Shown piece by piece: positions 29,446 through 40,049 of a DNA stretch of 46,987 bases. Numbering within the stretch: the first letter of the stretch is position 1; the number at the start of each line of letters is the position of its first letter. Made by a program: the position numbers and the translations under genes. Origin of the DNA: Auxenochlorella pyrenoidosa (taxonomy: Eukaryota > Chlorophyta > Trebouxiophyceae > Chlorellales > Chlorellaceae); the NCBI GenBank assembly GCA_001430745.1, contig KQ482066.1, forward strand, positions 1,157,515-1,204,501. The letters are read 5' to 3'. A model generated the notes under the pieces. That model was not told where the DNA came from. It saw only the letters and a list, made by a program, of their open reading frames with translations, and did not search any database.

Positions 29446-31690
29446 ATGCGACGAAGTGCTCGAGCAGTGCTTGGGTTTGTGCGCCAGGCGGCTTGCAGCG
29501 GCCTGCCTAGCGGAGAGGTAAACGCTTGGCTGGCGCCAGCACGCACCAGCTCGGCAGCCTTGCTACCACCTTCAGGCGCCGCTGGTGGCGGCGGCGGCAG
29601 CGTGGCAGCAGCTCCAGCAGCTCTGCCAGCAGCTGCACGCTGTTTCAGCGCCAGCCCCCGCCCGCAGCATGACGCACAGCCGGCGGCAGCAGAGCAGCAG
29701 CAGCGCGAGCAGCAGGCTCAGCAGCAGTGGGCAAGTGAGCGGACGTGCTGGCAGTGCGGGACGCGGCTGACAAGTAACGACCTGTTCTTCTGTCCAGAGT
29801 GCGAGTCTGTGCTGCCCGCCAGCGCGGACCCTCAATACTATCAAGTCTTCGACCTGTGAGCGCAGACTGCTGGCACATTCCTTGTCTACCTCTGCCTCCC
29901 AGTGCCCACAGCAGGCTGCTGTGATAGGCCGCCGCATGCAGCAGCAGCGCACCCTTGCTGACAGTTGCAGGCCACGCTGCGCACGCCTGGCTTGTACCTG
30001 CCTCGATCCAGCTGCTGGGAGCTCACTCCCTGCGCCCCGCGCGCCTGCTGGGTGCTCACGCCCTGCGCCCCGCGCGCCTGCTCGCGCCCCGGGCTGCAGG
30101 GGCGAGCGGCGGTTCGATGTCAATGTCCCCGACCTGGAGCGGCGGTACAAGGCCCTGCAGCGGCGCCTGCACCCCGACAAGTTCAGCACCGCCTCCGCCC
30201 TGGAGCGGGAGTACGCGCACCAGCAGGCGAGGCCGGGGCACCAGCACCAGCACCCACAAAGCACCAACAAAGCACCACTTGCATGCATGCGACGACACCA
30301 GACCCGTAGCCTGCACCCCCTTTGCCTGCTGGTTGTTGTGGGGCGCGGGTGGGGCCCATCGACGCATGCGTCCTGCCGGCTTACCGGGGGCAGCGGCGCG
30401 CAAGGCTTGGGGGGGCGCCACCGCCGCCGCTGGCGGGCCCGGCGGTGCCCCGTCGTCTCCTCGCCCTGTCACCGCATGCTGCCCCCCCTCCCTGCAGGCA
30501 GCGGTGGTGAACCAAGCGTATGACGTGCTCAAGAAGCCCCTGCGCCGGGCACACTACATTGTGAGCTTGCTTGTGAACTTGCGATGCTTGCGACACAGAC
30601 CACTGTGCCCAGGCGGCTGCGCCGCTGGGCCTGGTGGCAGGTGGCGAGCTGCGCCCGCTGCCCCGCCTGCCCGCCGTCACGCCCGCCCGCCCCTGCTGCC
30701 CCAGCCATGGCAGGCAGCCTCTGACACCCCCTCCCCTCCCCCCACCCTGGTCCGCCGCCCCATGCGGCTCTGCAGCTGAACCAGGCGGGGCTGGGTGCGT
30801 GCGAGGGCATGACCATCACTGACCCAGAGGTGAGCCCCCCCCCCCCCTGCCTTGCCGGCAGCTCCCGGAAAGCCGGTGCCAAGCCGCCTCAGCGCACCAG
30901 CATCGCAGGCGCAAAGGCTGGCTGGACCAACAGCCTGAGAGTCTCCCCGGCTCTGTGCCGCCTGAGAAGGGGCTGGTGCAGGCCTGGTGCAAGGCGCGGC
31001 CCAGCCCTGCAGCTGCTGATGAACGTTGATGCCTGCACGCCTCCCCAGCTCTGCGCCGCTCGACATGGAGACTCCTCGCCTGGTGCACGGCGTGCCCCAC
31101 CCCTGCAGGGTGCAACTTGCGCCCACCCCTGCAGCTGCCGTCAAAGCTGCACGCTGGCCTCAATCCTGCTTCCCGCTCGACGTGGGCACTCCTCGCCCCC
31201 CTTGCAGCTGCTGATGTAGCTGTGCGCTGCTCGACATGGCAACTCCTCGCCCCACCCCTGCAGCTGCTGATGTATGTGATGGAGGCGCGGGAGGATGTGG
31301 AGGGCGCCGGCGACGCGGCGCAGCTGCAGGGCCTGCTGGAGCAGAACACAGCGGTCAAGGACAGGTGCATAGAGGTGGGTGCGCCTGCCGCTAAGCACTG
31401 GGCGCCGGCTGCCTGCCGCCACCCGGGCCGCCCTGTCAGGCGCTGCTGCAGTGTTGTTCGCTGTCTGCTGTGCAAGGACATTGCGGGTGCCCATGCGCTG
31501 TTCCTGCTGGGCCAAGCAGCGCTCCCACATGCTTGGCTCGGCTCAGCGCACCCCTCCTGCACACTGCTGCTGCTGGGTGCAGGAGCTGGCGGCCGCCTTT
31601 CGAGCAGGAGACCTGCAGCTCGCCGCCGAGCTGACCACGCAGCTGCGCTACATCTGCCGCATCCGCGAGGCGATCGTGGACAAGCTGTGA
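29446..31690 (+). CDS. HSCB: HSCB, mitochondrial Fe-S cluster co-chaperone (J protein)
   Basis: Recruits Hsp70 to ISCU for Fe-S cluster transfer. Exons 29446-29855, 30100-30226, 30498-30560, 30776-30829, 31264-31374, 31583-31690; 290 residues. Residues 1-40 look like a mitochondrial presequence (MRRSARAVLGFVRQAACSG). A Gln-rich linker is followed by a tetracysteine site (CWQCG and CPEC), as in human HSCB. J domain: YYQVFDL, LERRYKALQRRLHPDKFS (HPD intact), then VVNQAYDVLKKPLRRAHYI. C-terminal ISCU-binding helices: LLMYVMEARED, and FRAGDLQLAAELTTQLRY. Exon 2 ends CACCAGCAG and the intron begins GCGAGG, so this is a GC-AG intron; the join matches the family alignment exactly. Confidence 0.9.
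30021..30086. repeat. Two tandem copies of a 33-bp unit, HSCB intron 1
   Basis: GCTCACTCCCTGCGCCCCGC and GCTCACGCCCTGCGCCCCGC start the two copies (30021 and 30054), just upstream of the exon 2 acceptor. Confidence 0.85.
30999..31272 (+). repeat. Serial copies of the exon 5 acceptor in HSCB intron 4
   Basis: CCCCTGCAGCTGCTGATG, the real acceptor and start of exon 5 (acceptor at 31263), recurs in similar form at about 31005-31020 and 31195-31217, with weaker copies at about 31096 and 31120. Spacer copies share CTCGACATGG and ACTCCTCGCC. This looks like tandem duplication of the intron 3' end. Confidence 0.7.
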
Positions 31691-32016
31691 GGCAGCTGCC
31701 CAAACAAAGGATGGCGCGCTGGACACCCGGGCTGTGGGTGCAGCGGGCGCTCCCCCCCAGCCCGCTGACTGCTTCCGATGCGCCCTCTGTCGGCTTGCGA
31801 TGAACCCCCTCTCGGGTGCATTAACAACTGTAGTTCTGTCCTGATCTCTGCTGTGAGCTGCTCAGCCCAACTTTGAGCAGTTCAGACAGGGAGTCTTCAT
31901 GGAGAGCTCACCGCTTGCCGCCCAGCGGGCGCAGCGGCAGTAGCAGGCCCTCTCCTTGGAGGTCCCATCGCGCATGCAGCATATACATCGGTCCCCCCGC
32001 ATCCTACAGAGCAGCC
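31691..32016. other. Intergenic, HSCB to TSEN15
   Basis: Tandem (same-strand) spacing of 326 bp. Holds the HSCB 3' flank and the TSEN15 promoter; nothing specific seen. Confidence 0.5.
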
Positions 32017-33474
32017 ATGAACCGCAAATGGCGCACCAACCGTGGCGCGCTTGACACAGTGCAGGCCTACCCGGCTTTTCGGGAGGCCATCCCGCCCCGA
32101 GACGCTCCCTACTCGCTCTCAGATCCCACAGACCTCTATGCCGTCTACACTGTGCTGCACATCGAGAGCAAGCAAGCGGAGCTGCGCTGGAGCAGCCACG
32201 GCCGCTTCTACTACTTCCTTGTGCAGTGGGAGCAGCCGATGGAACAGGCAGGCGTCATCGCGGCGCCAGAGGGTGACGAAGACCCGCCGCCGCAGGTGGG
32301 CAAGCGAGAGCGGCGGCAACAGGCGGGTGCCGCCTGCAATCCGGCCTGCTGTGATGCATGGGTGCAACAACCAGCCTGTTACCCAAAAGAGTTTGTTCAA
32401 CTTTGTGCAGATCATTCCGGAGGGCTCAGAGGCAGCGCTAGCGCAGGCGGCAGCCGCCCAACAGCAGCAGCAGGAGCAGCAGCAGCTCGGGACCCGCAAG
32501 CCAGGCAAGCTGGAGCGCAGGGCTCTAAAACAGCAACAACAGCAGCAGCAACAACAACAGCATAATCAGCAGCGGAGTCAGAACCAGCCTACGGCAGCGC
32601 AGCAGCGTGCAGAGGAGCAGGGCACCAGCAGCAGTCAGCCGGGCGCGGCAGACGCAGCTTGCGGTGCCGCTGATGGCCAAGCAGCAGCAGCCCCCGCTGG
32701 AGGAGTGCAGCCAGCAGAGCCCCCAGCAGCACCAGGGGGACCACCACCAGGGGAGTCTGCACAGCAGGCTGCAGCAGAAGGCCCGACGGCAGCAGCGCCA
32801 GCGGTAGCAGCAGCAGCAGAGCCAGCAGCCGACGCTGAAGGGCCATCGCCGCAAGCAGCAGCGGCAGCAGATCCCGCAGGCGGCCCACCAGAACCAGCAT
32901 TGGCTGCTGCAGAGCCGGCGGAGGCAGCGGCGGCGGAGGCAGCGCCGCCCGCCACGCGGCTGCGCACCCAGATTGTCGTGCCCCTCAGCAGCGCCTTCCA
33001 CGAGCTCACGCCCGAGCTGCTGCAGCGGCTGTTCAGCGTGCGCGGCGTGCAGGCGCAGCAGCTGCTGCTGGCGCTGGTGGACTCCAACGGAGTGGTCACC
33101 CGCAGGTGGGAGGGGCGGCGCCGGCGGCGGCGGGTGCAGCTGCGGGCGGCCCCTGCATGTCTGCACCAATGCCTGGGCACCTGGCAGCCGGCATGCGCGC
33201 ATGCATGACTGCGCAGCCTGGCGCCGGCCTGGTTGGATCGGGGCCTGCGGCCCAGTGCAGGCGCAGGGCTGCCCGCGCTGCAGCCAAGGGAAGCAGGCGC
33301 ACGCGCCGCGCGCTGGCCACGCGCTGCTCCAGCCCGCCATACACCCGGTCTGGGCCCCAACCCTCTCCCTGCCCCGCCCTGCCCTGCCCTTGCTGGCGCA
33401 GCTGCCTGTACAATTACATCCAGGCGCCGCTGGAGGGCCCCGGCACCGCCAACCTCGAGCTTCTGGACGACTGA
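32017..33474 (+). CDS. TSEN15: tRNA-splicing endonuclease subunit TSEN15-like
   Basis: Structural subunit of the nuclear complex that cuts introns out of pre-tRNA. Exons 32017-32295, 32411-33105, 33402-33474; 348 residues. N-terminal part: AYPAFREAIPPRD, LYAVYTVLHIESKQAELRW and GRFYYFLVQWEQP. C-terminal Sen15 fold: TQIVVPLSSAFHELTPELLQ, then LLLALVDSNGVVTR, and CLYNYIQAPLEGP. The two halves are separated by about 150 residues of Gln-rich (runs of 10 Gln) and Ala/Pro-rich low complexity, making the protein roughly twice the usual length. The family call rests on the IVVP and LVDS-G-V blocks. Confidence 0.75.
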
Positions 33475-33910
33475 GGCAGGGGCCGAGGAGCCGCGCTGCC
33501 AGCCGGCTGACGAGGGCAGCGTCGGCAGGCGCAGCAGGGAGGGGCCGGCTCGCGGTGTGCAGCAAAGCCGCGGCGTGCCGCACACCTGGCGCACCTGGCG
33601 CTGCGGCAGGGCTGAGCTGGCAGGCAGAGACGCTCGCACAGCGGGGTTTCATGCATGCATGCTTGCGGCTTATGTCAACAGCGTGGCTCAAAGCCCCGTG
33701 AGCGACCCAGCCACGCCTCGTGACCGCCATCACGGTGATTTCCCTGAACTCTACGGTGTGCGCTGACCCGGTGTTGCAAGTAATCACAGCATAAGGCAGC
33801 GTCAAGGGGCATGCTGAGGAGGCAGTGCAGGCGCAGTGGGCGGCCAGACAGCAGACCCGGCGGCCTGGCTGGTAGGGAGCTGCCACCGCACTGGCCGCAG
33901 GCGCGCCTTT
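33475..33910. other. Convergent 3' intergenic region
   Basis: 436 bp between the stop codons of TSEN15 (plus) and the coiled-coil family gene (minus). No further gene seen. Confidence 0.6.
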
Positions 33911-35365
33911 CTACTCGTTTCTCTCTGGCACGCGAAGCTCCAGCCCCAGGTTCAGCTCCAGCATGTCCTCGCGGCGCACCACGGTCCACCGCTTGCCGTG
34001 CACATCGCAAAGGCACTTGATCAGCGCCACGTGCTTCTCAATCAGCAGACCCTCCTGCAAAGAGAGGAGAGTGCCAGCGCGGGAAGTGGTGGAATCAAGG
34101 TGACGCTGCTAGAGGCAAACCTGCAGCGGCTGCAGCATGCACAAAGGCTGAAGTGAGGCAGGCAGGCACAGGGGCAGGCTTTCTGGCAGCCTGTTGTAAA
34201 GGATCGCCAACCGACCTTGCAGGCAGGCAGGAAGAGTCCAGGCAGGCAAGCTGCCCCGACCTGCATGCAGCTCACCGGGATGCAGATGACGTCCCACGAA
34301 ATGAACTCCAGTGGGTTGTGCACATAGCTGGATAGCTGGCGGAAGAGCAGCTTGGCCAGCTTTGGCACCTCTGCCCGCGCAAAGCCGGCGCGCTGCAGGG
34401 CGGCGTCCAGCTGAGCAAACTCCCCAGACTGCAGCCCCCGCTCCCACAGCTGCATCCGGGGCAGCTTGGGGTTCCTGCCCTCAAGCTTGTGGTCCTCAAG
34501 CGGCAGCGCTTCCCTGAAGCGCTGCTCCTGCAGCTCTGCAGCGGAGGAAGGAGCAACAGGCTGAAACACACAGAAACAACACTTGGGTTCTCCCTGTGTC
34601 TCCGCTCGCGTCCATGGGATGCATCGTCAAGGCAGATTGTTGCCCGGGCCGTGAGCTAGCAGGCTGGCCACAATGGGAGCCTCAGCGCTGTCAACAAGCA
34701 GTGTTCGCTGCACGAGCTTTGAGGCAATCCATGGGTGATCATTCATGTAGGTAGCTGAGCACCCATTTGACTTGCAGCGCGTGTTGTGCACCCAGCTCAC
34801 CCACGAGGGATCGCGCGCACAGCACGTATGCGAGGTTGACGACCTGCCACCTGAGGTCCACAATGTCTTCAATCATGACTGCCAGCGCAGCCTCCGCCGT
34901 CTCGAGCTTCTCGCGGTCTTCTTCAGCTGCTGTGTGGGAGGCCTGCACGCTCCGCGCGGTGAGCGCCTCCCGCGCCTGCTCAAGCTGGCTGCGGTACCGG
35001 GCTGCCAGCTCTGCTGCCTCTGTGGCCTCCTCGGACTTTGCGGCAAGTTCAAGCCGCACCGCCTCAAGCACTCTGCAGCAAGCAGCTGTTGCCTGCGCTG
35101 CCTGCGTTGGCTGGTTGGTGAGATCATGCATGCGAATCTGCAGCTGCAGCTCACTGATCTGCTGCCGCAGGTTCTTGTTCTCCTGCTCCAGCCGCATCTC
35201 TTCAGGAGATGGCTGCCCGCCGCTCCCCGCTGCTGCTGCCACCGGCAGCGGCGACCTCAGGCGGCGGTTGAGCCGGGCTACCTCCTGAGCTCGTCGGATG
35301 ACGCCGAGTCTGTCTGTCATGATGTAGAGTGTGTGGCGTGCTGCATTGATGCACAGCGGCTGCAT
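33911..35365 (-). CDS. Coiled-coil/LWER-domain family protein, copy 1
   Basis: Unrecognised family with three members in this window. Exons 35365-34801, 34535-34276, 34054-33911; 322 residues from the ATG at 35365 (MQPLCINAARHTLYIMTD), though the frame stays open upstream to 35839. Exon 1 is a long coiled coil (EEMRLEQENKNLRQQISELQ, and Glu/Ala/Arg-rich heptads) ending DLRWQVVNLAYVLCARSLV. Exon 2: EQRFREALPLEDHKLEGRN, then LWERGLQSGEFAQLDAALQR and SSYVHNPLEFISWDVICIP. Exon 3: EGLLIEKHVALIKCLCDVHG and RWTVVRRED to the stop. Intron phases (1, then 0) and the exon 2 ends are identical in the copy at 41043-42313, which supports both models. Confidence 0.65.
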
Positions 35366-35869
35366 GTTTCTGGGACTGCGGGGCAGCGACTTGCTGCCAA
35401 CAGAGGCCAATAGCACTGCTGTCTGCAGGCCGGAGATACTTATAGGGGCGTGGAAACAATGAGGAGACTGGAATAAACTGGAAATCAGAACTTGTGTGAG
35501 ATAGACTGGAGTCGAAAGTTGAGGGAAAAGTCTGTCGGACTGAATATATTCAGTTCGAACACCTGCCTGATCTCTTGTGTATTGAAGAGCTTGCAAGGCA
35601 ATGGCGTGTGGCAGAGGGGGATTCTCCGTCGAAAAAGTAGAAGGCTGCATCCTCCCAAACTCAAAAGAAAAAGGTTGCTGGTGCAGTGACTCGTCGCCTC
35701 CTGATCCCTCTACTGGCTGGTGATTACATTCCGCGTTGCTGATCCAAGCAGACGTGCTAGCCAGCGCTGGTGTGCCGCTCTGGCTCTCTGGCACCCTAAG
35801 GGCTGGCAGCGCTGCTGATCCTGCCAGTGCTGCTACCACCGCTTAAGAAAACTGCAATGCATACAGCAT
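35366..35869. other. Upstream flank of coiled-coil copy 1
   Basis: AT-richer DNA (35460-35690) than its neighbours, possibly promoter or extra N-terminal coding sequence for copy 1. No separate gene supported. Confidence 0.4.
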
Positions 35870-38062
35870 GTGCAGGGCGGGAGGTCAGGAGGCACAGTGT
35901 TCTTGGCACAGCTGCGGCCCGGAAGCCCAGCTCCTCCAGCGCTAGCACCGCCAGCAGCGAGACCAGACTGTGGGACTGACAGCAGCTCTGACCATGCTCT
36001 GGCCATCAGCCACGAACGCAGCCTGTTCGTGCTGTGCAGCACAAGCTGCCTGAGCATGTTTAAAGTCGCCGCGGCCCCAGCAGCAGGGCGGCCACCAGTG
36101 TCGGCGTGAGCGGCAATGCGCAGGCAGATGTGGACTGTTTTGCAGTCAGCGCCAGCTTGCTCCCGCACGTGGTGCAGCTACAGGTGCCAAAGTGGCACTC
36201 AGCGGTAGTCCTCACGGACCATGCCACTCTGTATCTGGAGCCAGACCTGCAAGCGCGTCCGCAGTGCGGCGCCGCAGACCAGCCCCCTGGCCAACAGGAA
36301 TGGCAGCCGGCACCACAGCTGCGGCAGTAACGCCATCGCACAGGCTCGCAAAGTCTGCACGCAGCAGTGGAGGCCGTCACTGGCCTGTGCGGCCAGCTGA
36401 CAGCCCTGGCAGAGGCAGCCGACACAACCAAGGCTGGAGAGAGGTCATGTGCGCCGCACTGGAGACAACCGGCATGCGCCAGGTGCAGGCAGGCTCCAGC
36501 CAGAGGCGGCTGCCGCGGCATCTCCGCCAACTGTGCATCAGGCAGTTGCGACGGGCCAAGAAGCAGTCAGACAGGCAGTCGAAGCAACGCAGTGTGCTGG
36601 GTGCAGACAGCAGCTCAAAACAGCACTCCGGCGAGCGTTGCTGGGCAGCATGTGGGAAGGGCAGCATGCGGGAAGGGCAGCTGAGGAGCTCCTCGACATC
36701 GGCACTCCTGTTTTCCTCTGGTGCATCGCCCAGTGCGTCTCGGTGGGCAGCAGCCACGCCCCGTCTGAGCTGCTGCAGCTCCTTCCCAACTGCTTGGCGC
36801 CGCCCCAGCTGATAGCCCAGCTGGGCAACCTGAGTAGCAGCAGCCGGAGGGAGGGGCAGGCAGGGCAGCACGCTCTGGCAGTTGGAGGCTCATCTGGTTA
36901 GCCATGCAGCTCAGATGCATGATCCCTTCACTGAAGCCATTGTGGCAGGCCACTCATCCTCCCCACCGGCTACCTCCCACAGGTGTGCGCGCTGCACGTG
37001 TAGGAGAGCGTGCGGTGATAACCCTGCCTGCTTGGTGCTGCAGCTGGCGGCAGGCGAGCGCAGCACGGCTGCAGAGCGGCCCATAGTGTTGACCCCTGCC
37101 TCATGCGCTTCCCTACCGGCCCGCCTGCGCTGGAGCTGGTCGATGCGGCAGCGGCAGAGGTGGCAGCCTCAGTGCTACTCCCAGCGCTGAGGGTGGCAGA
37201 ATAGCGCGCTTGCACGCCAGCGAAGGTTGCAGACGTGTTGCGCAAGCGCTGCTTGGTAGTGGCTGCGGCGCTCAGGGGCGCTGGCATCAGACCCCTTGGC
37301 AGCTCCAGCCGCAGCAAGCGCAAAGCAGAGGGCAGATGACTGCCACTGCACCTAGAGAAGCACTACAGGCTGCGGGAGCTGCTTGCACAGCTGCGGCACA
37401 CAGCGCGCCTGGAGCCGGGCTCCCCAGAGCTGGCGGCAGCTAGGGCAGCACTCAGCCAGCACCCAGCAGCACCCCTACCTGTCCAACCCCTCCTGCACCT
37501 ACCTGAACCCACCCCCTCGCAGATCTGCTCCCCGCGACACTGCTTGACTCTGTGGATGAGCTGAGCGGGAGGCAGGCTGCCACTCGGGAGGATGAGCGTG
37601 GAGCGCAACGCCTCCGTGAGCCTAGCCAGGCGTGGCTCGGCGCTGAAAATATCAAGACCCCCAGGTGGGATCTGCCCTGCATGTGGAGAGCGGCCGGCCC
37701 GGACCTGTCCCAGAGCATCACTAACGGTGGCCCGGCGCTGGAAATACCGGGATTGCACAGGGGCGTCAGGCCGCCAGCCCCCAGTCCACCACCTCAGCAG
37801 CCCTGAGAGCTCGGATGGAGGGCCCCTTCACAGCAGCGGAGGTGGACGAGCTAGCATGCCGCACCTCTGAGCACAAAGCAGTCACCAGCCCCCTCCCCCC
37901 CGGCTCCTCCGACCAGCAGTGCAGGACCTTGCACCGCCAGTGGCCGCAGAGCTCAACTCGTGGAATTGGGCATGGGTCCTCCCACCTCACGATGCCCACA
38001 GCACCATCGCCCTGGTGCCCAGGGTCAGCGCCCCTGCCAGCCCGGCAGACCTGCGTGGCAGA

Positions 38063-38124
38063 GCAGTCGACGCCATGCTGGCCAAACTGTACAGCAGTCG
38101 ACGCCATGCTGGCCAAACTGTACG
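38063..38124. repeat. 31-bp tandem duplication inside the LINE reverse transcriptase
   Basis: Copies 38063-38093 and 38094-38124 begin GCAGTCGACGCCATGCTGGC. Because 31 is not a multiple of three, the duplication alone breaks the RT frame. Confidence 0.9.
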
Positions 38125-38947
38125 CGGCCGGCCTTGAGAGGCGGGTGTCTGACTACGCAGAGGCAGCAGGGCAGCATGCAGAGGGCCAGTTTGGCTTCCG
38201 GCGCCGGCGCTGCACCAAGCAGGCCATCCTGGCCCTGCGCACAGCCATGGAGTGCTACAGCCTGCCGCAGCGCCGCGGCAATGGCCGCAGCCAGCTCTGT
38301 GCCTGCTTCGACTTTTAACAGGGTACGACAGGGTCCCGCGGCAGCTCCTGTGGCAGCGGTTTGAACAGTTAGGCTGGGGCGGCGAACTGCTCATGGAGGT
38401 GCGCGCGCTCTACGCCACTGTGTCCATCTCCGCGCCTGGCCTCGAGGGGAGTGTCATCTACAGGAGCAGGGGCTGATATAGGGCTGCCCTCTCAGCCCCA
38501 CAATCTTTGGCCTGCATATAGCAGATTTTGAGCAGTGCGTGTTGAAGCGGCACAGCGCGGCGAGCAGCTTGCCAGTGCTCGCGCAGGGCCAGGTCCCCCC
38601 GCTGCTGTTCGCTGACAACATGGCCCTCCTTGCCACCTCGCCCTCCGGACTGCAGAGGCAGCTACAGCTCCTTGAGCAGTACTGCACAAAGCGCGGCCTG
38701 ACGGTAATTGTCAAGAAGACCAAGATCATGCTCTTGGCAGGCGAGGGGAGGAGGCAGCAGTTCCATGAGCGCAGCGGGCAGGCATCACCTATGGCGGTGG
38801 CCCAGTTGCCTTGGGGTGGTCGTCCACTGCACTCAGCCGCTGGACGAGACAGCCAGCGCAGGCAGGGAAGCTTAATGCAGTAGGTGCTTTACGCCAGCCT
38901 CAGGCTGCAGGCTGCAGCTGGCAGCGGAATGTTTAGGCGAGACCATC

Positions 38948-39577
38948 ATGCTTGCAGCGCAGCCATGGGCAGCGCAGCTTAAGCAGGCGATGGCAGCGCC
39001 AGGGGTGGAATTCGACCCACACCAAAAGTCAGCCTTGCAACCAGCAGCAGTTGGGCAGGCAGCGCTCCAGCACTATCTGCAGCGGATAGGATCAGCAGCA
39101 TCACAGCCGAGGGCGAGCCAACTACGGCACTACTTTGGCACGATGCGGCCATCCTGCCTAAACCCAGATGAGTACAGCATGCCTGCTTACTGGACTGAGG
39201 TTTGTGAACGCAGCCGCCATGTTGCCATGGCAGAACTGTGCACAGGTGTGCACTGGGTAGCCGAGGCCACAGACCGGCTGCGTGGTGCAAACAGCCCGCC
39301 CCGTAACCAGCGCTTCTGCCCACACTGCGCCGCCACGGGCGACCCAGGCAGAGTGGACGACACAAGGCATATTGTCTTCGAGTGCGCCCTGTACAGTGAC
39401 CTTCGGGCCCACCACCGCTCCCTCTTCGCCGCAGAGGAGCCCCAGGCGGAGGCTGCACTACGCTCATTCTTGAGCGGCCCTCCTGTGCCCCTGGCGCAGT
39501 ACACTGGCGCCTGCTGGCGACGAGCGCACCGCGCCCTGGGGTTGCCACCTTCGATGTATCGGCCTATACTGGACTGA
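38948..39577 (+). pseudogene. C-terminal part of the LINE polyprotein with Zn-knuckle
   Basis: Longest open remnant of the element, 209 residues. Contains FCPHCAATGD, then TRHIVFECALYSDLRAHH, a C-C-H-C pattern typical of the end of LINE reverse-transcriptase ORFs. It has no start of its own in the family sense and is preceded by broken RT sequence, so it is a fragment rather than a gene. Confidence 0.7.
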
Positions 39578-39580
39578 TGG

Positions 39581-40049
39581 CCTTGTGCGAGTTGGCGAAG
39601 GGTCCTGGGTAACAGCCCTGAGAGGGAAGATAGAAGGGCTCGCAGCCTTACAGGCTGCAGCCTGGAGTCCTCGCCAGGCGCCGTGCACACCTGGGCTGCC
39701 TGTCATCTGATAAATGCCAGCACCTCTCCCCAAGCAGAGGCCGCTCATTGCATGCTGTTCATCGCCCGTCACCTGTACCCTTCCACTCTCCCTCTTTCTT
39801 GAGGTCTGCCAGTATTATCATGTGCGAGTGGCGTGGGGTGGGGTTCCCACGTTCGCACTGCCATCCTAACATTGCCTTCCCCTGTGTTCATTGCAAGTCA
39901 CACGCGCATCATGAGGTGCCCAGTTGTGAGGGTGCAGCCGTCTGCCGGTGCACTGGGATGCATATGCTGTAGCCACCGCACGTCACCCTCCCTCACTGCA
40001 CAACAGGTTGTCTGCCCTGCTGCCAACAGTGTTTCAGAGTGGCACTTCA
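39581..40049. other. LINE 3' flank, no gene seen
   Basis: Stretch between the Zn-knuckle stop codon and the start of the inverted duplication. Nothing recognisable; the LINE 3' UTR probably ends here. Confidence 0.4.

Larger units (their letters stand above)
35870..39580 (+). mobile_element. Degenerate non-LTR (LINE) retrotransposon
   Basis: Order of domains fits one LINE ORF2: end of an APE-type endonuclease (about 36090-36245: ADVDCFAVSASLLPHVV, then VVLTDHATLYLEP, like the SDH-x-PL motif), linker, reverse transcriptase (about 37815-38760), and a C-terminal Zn-knuckle region (38948-39577). RT motifs are spread over several frames: GQFGFRRRRCTKQ, CFDF then YDRVPRQLLWQRF, a GCPLSPTIFGL block preceded by TAG where Gln is expected, PLLFADNMALLA, and LTVIVKKTKIM. 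Frameshifts, stops and the altered FADN catalytic site make it inactive. Exact ends and target-site duplications were not found. Confidence 0.8.

Noticed and set aside
29518..29576. A 59-bp intron in HSCB exon 1 (GAG/GTAAAC to CTTCAG)
   Set aside because: Splicing it shifts the frame away from the CWQCG/CPEC zinc site; the unspliced frame runs directly into it.
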